A stretch of DNA of 64,000 bases. Source: Clostridiales bacterium. GTDB taxonomy: Bacteria > Bacillota > Clostridia > Christensenellales > Pumilibacteraceae. Within the stretch, counting starts at the first letter, position 1; each line of letters starts with the position of its first letter. Under the pieces are notes generated by a model, which saw only the letters and a list, made by a program, of their open reading frames with translations, was not told where the DNA came from and searched no databases. The translations under genes were made by a program, and so were the position numbers. The stretch spans positions 1 to 64,000 of the forward strand of contig JAFLVH010000001.1 in NCBI GenBank assembly GCA_022508365.1. Reading direction: 5' to 3'. Positions 59,001 through 64,000 of the stretch are shown here, in pieces.

Positions 59001-61272
59001 ATTCGTCGTCGTACAACGCGCCCAAGCCCTCGGGGCCTGCAGGCGTGGTGTACCAGCCGGCAAAATTATATCCGTTCTTTTCAATGTCGTCTCTGCCGGG
59101 CAAATACAGTCTGTCGCCTACGGCGTAGTACTGCGCGGATGCGCTGCCGCCCTGCGCAACCTCTCCGCCGCGAAGATCGAATTCGATTGCGTGCGCCACA
59201 ACGGTAATCGTAGCAAACGCGGACGCATTGCCTTCCTCGTCGACAAAGTTGACGCTTATCGTGTTGACTCCGTTTTGCGTAAGCCTGATGCTCGCCTTGT
59301 TGATGCCGTCGGTGACTTGAACAGCCGCGCCGTTGTTGACTTTTACATTGTAATAGTCAACGCCGATTACATGGCGCCAGGCAACAACGCCGGCATTGTA
59401 GGTAAGAGCGCTGTACATAGCATAGTAACGCGCGTCTACGGGGTCGCTCCACAGCGACGATTTTACCGCACCGCTGCCTACGGACATTACTTTAATCTGG
59501 TAATCCGCCGCTTGAGTCCAAGTGGTGTTGTCGGCGTCGCCCAGGTCAAACGACGTGGTGGAGGAGGTGTAGGTTGCATTGCCTATGCTTATGCTGTAGG
59601 ACGATGCGTTGTCATCACCCACCCATGTGAGCGTATTGCCGACAATGCGTATATCGGAGGGCGCCGCAAGCGTAGTCTTTTTAACGGTAAGCTTTGCGGG
59701 CGCGGGAGAAATGTAGCCCTTGGTATAAGGCGCTACTTCTACCGTGATATCGCCGGAACAAGCTTCGTAATCCTTTAAGGAGAAGGCGGTCTTATTGCCG
59801 ACGTTTATGTCTACGTTGTGATTGTGTGCGCTGTTGTCGCAGGAAAGTGATACGATGTAGCCTGCCGCGTTCGCGACGCCGTTCCAGGTCAGTTCCTCTT
59901 TTGCCGCGTCGTAGCGCAAGCCGGAAACAGCCGCAAGACTGCGCTTGTAGACGTAGGTTTTGGATACGGAATCCGCCTTGCCTGCAGCAGTTGCGGTGAC
60001 GGTAAATTTGATACCTTCGTTTGTCATCTTGCAGTTGACAAAGTTAAAGCTTGTTAAAAGCCCGTTGTCAAATGCAGTGTGCGCATGGTTAACATCGCCG
60101 CACTCCACGGACAGAATGTATTTTTCCGCGCCCTCAACCGCGTTGAATATCAGCGTGGACGGATCGACCACGGTAAACAAGGAAACCCTTGCAAGCGCCT
60201 TGTTGTTGTATTTTCTTATTGCCGTTTCGGAATTGTTGGCTTCGTTACCGCTTGCCGCGATTGCCGTGACGGAAATTGTGTATGCGCCGGCATCCATTTC
60301 GTCAAACGCAATAGCCATCGTTGTGGAACCGCTGTCCTCGTTTTTAACGGTTTCGCCGTTAGGTCCGGTTACGGTAACATGGAAAGTGCGCGCATTGGCA
60401 TTGCTGCCCCAGCTGATTCCGGCGGACGTCACGTCTACTATGGGCATCGCCAGCTTCGTAGACGCGGCATTGCTCTGCCACAACGCGTACACGGTGGTGC
60501 TTTCCGCAAACACGGTGTTTTCCGTCACTCTGTAGGACAGCTCGCCGTCAAACATCACCCACCAGCCTCTGAATGTGTGACCGGTGCGCGTGGGCTCTGC
60601 CAAATCGTAAAGCCTGCCTGCGATGGTGGTCTGACTTTCCATAGTGGGCGCGGTTTCGTAATTCAAATCGAAGTCAACGGTAAATTCGGACTTGCCGAAT
60701 ACGGGCTCCACCCAACGCGCATACAGCGTGGTGTTGCCTGTGACGGTATCCGATTCAAATATAAACGGCTTGGTATATTCTTGGTCCTTATACCATCCGA
60801 TAAACTCCATGTCGCCGTTTTCGGGCGTGGCAGGTCTTGCTATAGTCTTGCCGTTGATTACCTTAACGGGCGCAATAGCAGTACCGGAGCCTACGTTAAA
60901 CGTGACGGTATATGTAATCCTCTTGGTAAAACGAAGCGCCGCATTGTTCTCGCCCATGTTGACGGTGAGAATGTCATCGTTGAGCACGGCAGTATATTGA
61001 ACGTCGCTGAACTTGAACGTAAGATTGCTGCCGGACACGGTGTAGGTACCGGTCTTGGCAGAGTCGGCAATCAAAATCGTCACCGAGGTTACGTTGTTCA
61101 ACGTGATCAAATACTCGCCGTCGTCGGCGTCGTAATAATAAACGCCGGTCTCCGGCCCTTCTGTAGGCTTCTTGGTTGTGGTCTTCTTGCTGCTGCCGCA
61201 CGCTACAAACAAGGCGCCGACAAAAGCCGCCACAAAGACAAGAAGTACGTAGAGTAATTTAGGTCTTTTCAT
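50053..61272 (-). CDS. Giant (3739 aa) lipoprotein: InlB-B-like and FN3-like N-terminus, then a very long BspA-like LRR_5 array
   Basis: Lipobox LFVACGSS; GDMEFIGWYKDQEYTKPFIFESDTVTGNTTLYARW repeats; dozens of F.GCT.L..I.IP..V..IG..AF units; uninterrupted 11.2-kb ORF. Confidence 0.92.
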   Translation of the reverse strand: MKRPKLLYVLLVFVAAFVGALFVACGSSKKTTTKKPTEGPETGVYYYDADDGEYLITLNNVTSVTILIADSAKTGTYTVSGSNLTFKFSDVQYTAVLNDDILTVNMGENNAALRFTKRITYTVTFNVGSGTAIAPVKVINGKTIARPATPENGDMEFIGWYKDQEYTKPFIFESDTVTGNTTLYARWVEPVFGKSEFTVDFDLNYETAPTMESQTTIAGRLYDLAEPTRTGHTFRGWWVMFDGELSYRVTENTVFAESTTVYALWQSNAASTKLAMPIVDVTSAGISWGSNANARTFHVTVTGPNGETVKNEDSGSTTMAIAFDEMDAGAYTISVTAIAASGNEANNSETAIRKYNNKALARVSLFTVVDPSTLIFNAVEGAEKYILSVECGDVNHAHTAFDNGLLTSFNFVNCKMTNEGIKFTVTATAAGKADSVSKTYVYKRSLAAVSGLRYDAAKEELTWNGVANAAGYIVSLSCDNSAHNHNVDINVGNKTAFSLKDYEACSGDITVEVAPYTKGYISPAPAKLTVKKTTLAAPSDIRIVGNTLTWVGDDNASSYSISIGNATYTSSTTSFDLGDADNTTWTQAADYQIKVMSVGSGAVKSSLWSDPVDARYYAMYSALTYNAGVVAWRHVIGVDYYNVKVNNGAAVQVTDGINKASIRLTQNGVNTISVNFVDEEGNASAFATITVVAHAIEFDLRGGEVAQGGSASAQYYAVGDRLYLPGRDDIEKNGYNFAGWYTTPAGPEGLGALYDDEYFMGVGDTVLYAYWTPETYEITFDYNGGVVGGEVGSATYREHYTWPIATPSDASLVFIGWFSDRYGLEIQYTDETGNSLTGWNITRGMTVYAGWASIFAFEKLSNGTYRIAKNTTYFPSHAPANLLIPVTYQAPTDARPINVTEIGSTSFTNSSMLVKVRIPNSIKYIDNNAFNGSNNIEEFEIYEVEGVRAPEYSTHEGVLYKATLNDFGEVRTKELLLYPRAKKGDYAIPTGVTALPLKCLQYAQADRITIPATVVTIERTAFYYSSASEIVFEFAGNVTEESGVQPLVIFEAAISNCTKLKRVVLPARISDFNPAIFNACNVFEEIDIEPASTDYKGVEGFLCDARGETLLYCPTNKVSGELTLPRSINKIGERAFASNTKITSVRFSQTINEIKAYAFNKCTQLASIKFDIALGSLTIGEYAFEGCTKLATLDFTGSKLTTIGGHAFESCTAVEAITLPNTVTEIGQYAFSKCTKIDTINIPSNVTKIDEFAFNGCTKLANVNFAESDGELSLENSAFNGCTVLTEIDIPKHVTNIGEGVFAGCIKLTTINVDKDNEYYETWEGVLFSKGFEEMLFYPLGKTGNFKLPDQVQSLGARLFKSNTTIESITIGINVTSIGDEAFMGCTGLKTVIFEAGSGANLTLGNSVFEGCTGLEEVRMTDRIKVISYRAFYNCNQLKKFTMPNYVTSIGELAFYNNAFASITIPATVDEIGYRAFYLSKLVTVTFENAPTSVDGDEEGSAPNGGVQYANSLVLLESASTHYAETFYSCSALKTVTLPERLTAIASGMFASCSSLMEIEILNTVDTIGAKAFYGCSALQKVTFEDGNLDNILEMIAAVNGGNPSSTTGIFSGCTSLNSINLPARIKYIPAYTFYNCRALTSITIPNSVKNTTSANGSISIYAIEKNAFQSCSSLQKVTFAAGNENPVTIGPSVFSGCSKLTTLELPKGLTHIVTLDDAGNDISDYYDVFGTDALLSCSVFSVITVEAGGKYYSDDGILYYKDAEKGINEAVYCPISRTKAVVIPYDVTSINARAFFKAWNITSFSFQETPEGTAEVALVINNGTSTTGAFHQFIGITAITLPARLTEVGDYAFYNCSMLLTVTIPEDSKLTRIGNYAFSNCTGMREVMIPAATQTIGVGAFAGNVRTAKFEFAEGSQLQSIGSYAFSENVFTEIVIPDSATTLGASLFSGSRVTTVTLPSNLATLDPDIFAGCDTITDIRISGNSKIVIEDSVIYTADKSVLLFYPANKRDVSYTISSGVTEINAGAFEGSKYLQSITIPNTVTKIGEGAFYGSLSLTTVNFEEDNATTKNTSLNVGSSGDAKGVFQNCERLETVNLPLRTVGLGQYAFTNCSSLSHLTINKNAAIQQINANVFTNAGGGTLALPDSVKTIATNAFTGSLFTEVTFGNQLTTIAANAFDGSGITRVVLPSSLTSLGAAAFANCQNLESAEIKLNSTTKLAITTHTTTTPGTYGKYGTFYNCPNLKTASIASNGELPYHMFYLCPNLTTLTITGSGSIKGYLCYQLTGLKKVEIAKTVTSIGTYAFYQCSNLGSHNPETCTDEKCAGASAHGFAFTGSGNSSLTTLGNYAFESTAISSFDIPNTVTSLGTYLFRYDTALTSVTIPTKSFTSISNYSFYGATSLSNVTFDNSGEGDRKLVTISYGTFYGCTSLTSIDLTGFTTLSCSSTTNSVFYNSGLTSVTIPSSLTNLGSYAFYGSALRSVTLPTDGATTTGTYTFTNCKLLDTVTFAGTGTSLATIGNFAFQNCTSLNSIVFPSGLTTIGSNAFANSGLNTVTLSSTISSIDPQAFLGCKIKSFTINGASGAYTLSGDGKALLSRDGKTLIRYVGSDTAYTVPAGITAIGDYAFYQNETLQEITFNDELETVGSYAFSECEALRSVSLNDGFKDLGSYAFYKCTALDDIELNDELESIGTYAFSYCTALGDVKLPDSLTVLSTYAFANSGITGVTFGSGLETISNYAFAYCENLLSVNIPGNITSIGSSATTATNVFINCTGLESVTFNSGLELIGQSAFSGCSKLNGVVFPNTLETIGIAAFMDCIALTSINIPVNIKVIQKAAFAGCSSLGNVTFAESSEVLTIVYGSGSTNTNRGAFGDCTLLSTIDLSKRPLNASTSTTSATYINCLGDYTFYGCTNLVSCKLPDTLLTIRTYAFANCLYLDEAPMSDSLVEICSSAFRDSGVTKVTLPSTLTTIGTYAFMDCKLLERVTIPGSVTVINSAAFAGCLLLESVTFESDNGANAGIGFGAGTGSSSYNPSLSATSRGVFGDCASLKSIDLSTRTSVINSTSYTTSTYLNKLNNYIFADCIALTSVKLPAGTILIGTGSFFNTGLKSFTLGANIESINNAAFAECSDLETVVVEASNKKIGIANGSSATTIGNYGAFFNCTSLKSVDFSTRSAFYNSATSATSGYAYISGYLFYGCSALESVKFPSNITRVNAYAFYGCSSLKSIDLPNGVDNILANAFQGSGLVNIKLPSSLVYIYESAFRDCKDLQSVQFPTSGTLKYVYAYAFMDCVSLQSLYIPAGISVIRNAVFAGCSSLGSIEFEESADPLGFAIGTGTEGEARGVFADCTSLTSLDLSNIHVRRYYLNTSDNKWYYTINSSMPEYMFYNCTALKSVKLGNAMWFGAGFSGDLSRADFVFGNCTSLKEVEFPTEVDVRLGDTSFYNCGFEELTLPGNIAGIGAGAFAFNKNLTKLVVEPNTLWPYLRGFYGCEKLADVELPYTLQGLYVSAFQDCISLKSITLPENMDFIDSNSFQGTGLTSVTIPSGVRMYSYVFADCKDLKTVVYGESISNFGWHIFENCTALTSVTLPTQGLGGISPYSFYGCTALTELTLPDTVTYISEYAFYGCTNLRTLNIPASVTGIGDFAFAGCTALTQIIIPEAVEEMGEYVFEGWTSAQTIYVETHASAPEGWSQYWNWNSKTVEVPNEDVEEGEDDMDYVIEPDVVCGAKVVWGYVRP

Positions 61273-61302
61273 ATAGGCCTCCTAAAAATTTGCTAAGAAA
61301 AC

Positions 61303-61338
61303 AAAAAAGGCAACGCAAAAACCTGCGACGCCTTTGTC
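61303..61338 (-). promoter_or_regulatory. Leader terminator/attenuator-like hairpin (copy B)
   Basis: Minus strand GACAAAGGCGTCGCAGGTTTTTGCGTTGCCTTTTTT. Confidence 0.65.
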
Positions 61339-61348
61339 ACTTCCTAGC

Positions 61349-61378
61349 AGTATAACACACAGAATTCTTTTGTGTCAA
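61349..61378 (-). promoter_or_regulatory. Sigma-70-type promoter
   Basis: Minus strand TTGACA, 18-nt spacer, TATACT, 10 nt upstream of the leader hairpin. Confidence 0.7.
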
Positions 61379-61516
61379 GCGTTTTATATGTTTTTAATAT
61401 ACATTTTTATGCTTGCGCCACTGCGCCTTTTTAAAGATGTTCACTCCGACCGACAATAATTCCGAATTAAAAATGACCGACGTAACCGTCGATCATTCCA
61501 AATTCTTCATTCTTAA

Positions 61517-61780
61517 TTATTTAACAAACCACCCGTTGAGCCAGCAAATCACAAGACCGATTGCAAGCCCGAATCCGACAAGCACTGCGAGGATGCGCGG
61601 CGCGTAGGCGGCAAACCAAGCCCTGACCATCGCCCAAAACTCCTTGCGCGTGGGCTTGTCCTCGTCCGCTACTTTTTTGTCGGGCTTACCCGGCTGATAC
61701 CAGGGCAAGCCGTCTACGTTCATGTCGACAATCGTTCTGCCGTCATCGTCGTCGTATTTTTTCTTGTCTTTTTTTGCCAT
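61517..61780 (-). CDS. Small membrane protein of unknown function
   Basis: 87 aa; charged N-terminus, C-terminal TM ILAVLVGFGLAIGLVICWLNGWFVK. No clear RBS. Confidence 0.6.
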   Translation of the reverse strand: MAKKDKKKYDDDDGRTIVDMNVDGLPWYQPGKPDKKVADEDKPTRKEFWAMVRAWFAAYAPRILAVLVGFGLAIGLVICWLNGWFVK

Positions 61781-61798
61781 TATTATAAAAGTGGTTTT

Positions 61799-61921
61799 GA
61801 AAGCTCCGTCGCGCGTCAGACGGGCAACAGGTGACCAGTCTATGAATAGAGTGTAGACCCTCCCTACATGACCGAACCGACTTGGAACACGTAGCCCGTA
61901 TCACGCGATGAATGTGCTTTC
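61799..61921 (-). ncRNA. Candidate structured RNA of unassigned class
   Basis: Nested complementary segments on the minus strand: GAAAGC/GCTTTC, CGCGT/ACGCG, ACGGGC/GCCCGT, CTACGTG/CATGTAG, GTCTA/TAGAC (the last reads the same on both strands). Confidence 0.6.
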
Positions 61922-61927
61922 ATAGTA

Positions 61928-63139
61928 TCAATCTTGCGGATAAAGGTGACAAGCGCACATATGCCCGTTTCCGTAATCCTTGAACTTTGGCTCGACGTGC
62001 TTGCAAATTTCCATGCACTTAGAGCATCTGGTGTGGAACTTGCAGCCCTTGGGCGGATTTGCCGGGCTGGGAATATCGCCGTGCAGGATTATTCGGTTGC
62101 CCTTGTAGTGCGGATCGGGCACGGGCACCGCGGATAATAGCGCCAGCGTGTACGGATGCATGGGGTTGTCGAAAATTTCCTTTTTGTCACCGAGCTCCAC
62201 AAAGCTGCCGAGGTACATGACGCCCACCCTATCCGATATGTGCTGAACAACGCTTAGGTCGTGCGAGATAAACAGGTACGTCAAGTTCATTTCGCGCTGA
62301 AGGTCCTTAAGCAAATTAATGACCTGCGCCTGAATGGACACGTCAAGCGCCGAAACGGGCTCGTCGCACACGACAAACTTGGGCTTGACCGCGAGCGCCC
62401 TCGCAATGCAAATGCGCTGACGCTGTCCGCCCGAAAACTCGTGGGGATATCTGTCAAAGTAAAAATCCTGCAATCCGCACTTGCGCATAATGTCAATTAC
62501 GTAATCGCGGTACTCCTCTTTGGGCACAATGTTGTGCACCTTGACCGCCTCGCCGATAATCTGACCGACCGGGCTTCTCGGCGGAAGGCTGCTGTACGGA
62601 TCCTGGAATATTATCTGCATTTTTGTGCGGAACTTGCGCAATTCGCTCGGCTTGAGCTGCGTTATGTCCGTTCCCTCAAAAATGACGTTGCCGCTTGTTA
62701 TGGGGTGCAGGCGAAGGATGGATCTTCCCATCGTGCTCTTGCCGCAGCCGCTCTCACCCACTATGCCGAGCGTCTCGCCGTACTTCATGTCAAAGCTGAC
62801 GCCGCTCACCGCGCGCACGTATGTCTTTTTATGGACAAGCTTGTACTTAAACTTTTTAGCGGGCTGCGCCGCGTTTTGCTCGCTCTCCGCTGTCGGAGCT
62901 TCCTCAATCGGCGCGTCTAACTCTGCGTTGTCCGCTTGCTCGGATTGTTCCGCTCCCTCGTTTTCGCCCTCGGGCTGAACGCCTACGGGCTCTTTGACGA
63001 GCTTCCATTCCTTTTTGGTCAGGAAAAACTTTTTAAGATCTTTGACCTCCAGTATTATATCGGAGGAGTTCGCCTCGGGCGCTTGCGCTTCGGGCTCGGT
63101 GATAACGTCGTTTTCGCTGTTAAGCTCTTGCTCTTCCAT
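61928..63139 (-). CDS. oppF: Oligopeptide/dipeptide ABC transporter ATP-binding protein with acidic insertion
   Basis: GESGCGKSTMGRSILRL, FSGGQRQRICIARALAVKPKFVVCDEPVSALDVSIQAQ, C-terminal GCKFHTRCSKCMEIC. Confidence 0.92.
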   Translation of the reverse strand: MEEQELNSENDVITEPEAQAPEANSSDIILEVKDLKKFFLTKKEWKLVKEPVGVQPEGENEGAEQSEQADNAELDAPIEEAPTAESEQNAAQPAKKFKYKLVHKKTYVRAVSGVSFDMKYGETLGIVGESGCGKSTMGRSILRLHPITSGNVIFEGTDITQLKPSELRKFRTKMQIIFQDPYSSLPPRSPVGQIIGEAVKVHNIVPKEEYRDYVIDIMRKCGLQDFYFDRYPHEFSGGQRQRICIARALAVKPKFVVCDEPVSALDVSIQAQVINLLKDLQREMNLTYLFISHDLSVVQHISDRVGVMYLGSFVELGDKKEIFDNPMHPYTLALLSAVPVPDPHYKGNRIILHGDIPSPANPPKGCKFHTRCSKCMEICKHVEPKFKDYGNGHMCACHLYPQD

Positions 63140-64000
63140 CAGTCGTTACCCTCCTTTGCGCTCGATTTTTTTGCCTTTGCCGCCGTTTTGGTCGGCTTTT
63201 TTTCAACAATCTTCACCGTCGGCTCCTTTTTTGCCGTCGGCTTCTTTGCAGCCGATTTTTTAGCGGCACCGGAACCGGTGGACGCCGACTTCTTGGCAGC
63301 CGGCTTTTTGGCAGCAGTACCTTCCTTTGCCGTCGATTTTTTAGCGACGCCGGTAGATGCGGGCTTCTTTGCAGTAGTCTTTTTGGCAGTGCCGGACTTT
63401 GCGGTAGTCTTTTTTGCGGCGCCGGACTTAGCCGTGGACTTTTTGGTCGCGGTCTTTTTTGCCGGCTTTTCGGTCTCTTCGGCTACAGCCGCCGATTCGT
63501 CCTGCGGCGCTGTATCTATAAGTTCTGCGCTGTTGTCCGCTTCGATTGCGACCGTTGCCTCTTTTTCCTGTTCCGCCTTGCGCTGCGCTTCGAGCTTTTT
63601 GTACTTTTCTTCCGCCAAATAGCACGCAACGCTGTGCGTGGGCGTAACCTGAACAAGCGGCGGATACTCGCCGTCACAACACTCCCTGCACTCCTCGCAG
63701 CGGTCCTTAAAGTAGCAGTATGTCGGCATGTTGATGGGGTTGGGGACCTGGCCTTTTATGCTGTACAGCTTGTCGGTGTCCTTGTTGATGACAGGCTTGC
63801 TCTTTTGCAGACCGACGGTGTACGGGTGAAGGGGCGTGTCGAATATGTCCTCGACAGTGCCCTTTTCTATTACCCTGCCGGCGTACATGACCACTACGTA
63901 GTCCGCCATGCTCGCAATGACGCCGAGGTCATGCGTAATCAGCATGATGGAGCCGTTGATCTTGTCCTTGATTTCTTTTATTAAATCCAAAACCTGCGCC
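63139..64000 (-). CDS. oppD: Oligopeptide ABC transporter ATP-binding protein, C-terminal part with Lys/Ala-rich tail (runs off window)
   Basis: AQVLDLIKEIKDKINGSIMLITHDLGVIASMADYVVVMYAGRVIEKG...CYFKDRCEECRECC. The listed 63990 start is an internal TTG codon. Confidence 0.9.
   Translation of the reverse strand, partial: AQVLDLIKEIKDKINGSIMLITHDLGVIASMADYVVVMYAGRVIEKGTVEDIFDTPLHPYTVGLQKSKPVINKDTDKLYSIKGQVPNPINMPTYCYFKDRCEECRECCDGEYPPLVQVTPTHSVACYLAEEKYKKLEAQRKAEQEKEATVAIEADNSAELIDTAPQDESAAVAEETEKPAKKTATKKSTAKSGAAKKTTAKSGTAKKTTAKKPASTGVAKKSTAKEGTAAKKPAAKKSASTGSGAAKKSAAKKPTAKKEPTVKIVEKKPTKTAAKAKKSSAKEGND

Noticed and set aside
61799-61921. Assigning the structured RNA to SRP, tmRNA, RNase P or a named riboswitch
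   Set aside because: None of the conserved sequences I know for these classes were recognisable, so the class is left open.
63990-64000. OppD beginning at 63990
   Set aside because: The codon is TTG inside the AQVLDLIKEIK segment; the gene continues beyond the window.

Overview
The window looks like a chromosomal segment of a gut-type Firmicutes/Clostridia-like bacterium; this assignment is inferred from gene content only. Most genes are on the minus strand. Recognisable housekeeping or metabolic content: a CsoR regulator next to the start of a CopA-like ATPase, a tRNA-His/hisS/proS unit, glgC-glgD-glgA, a multidomain flavodiiron protein with rubredoxin, an RlaP-type nucleotidyltransferase, a QueD/PTPS-like protein, YidD, an SPFH protein, and OppD/OppF. 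There are many large surface lipoproteins: an M60 peptidase, an FN3-like protein, and several BspA-like LRR_5 proteins, including one of 3739 aa. Candidates for undescribed biology: (1) a five-gene operon (6475-14538) of an ICE-type SNF2 helicase, MoxR ATPase, vWA/HExxH protein, WYL regulator and membrane-anchored protein, with a 22-bp palindrome at its promoter; (2) a MoxR/DUF58/vWA/vWA operon ending in an LRR lipoprotein (38975-49776). Its first gene and the neighbouring giant LRR gene share a nearly identical promoter-proximal terminator-like leader; (3) a structured RNA candidate at 61799-61921; (4) a low-GC plus-strand cassette with an XRE regulator and four copies of a palindrome. No searches or folding programs were run. 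Family calls come from motif recognition in the supplied translations.
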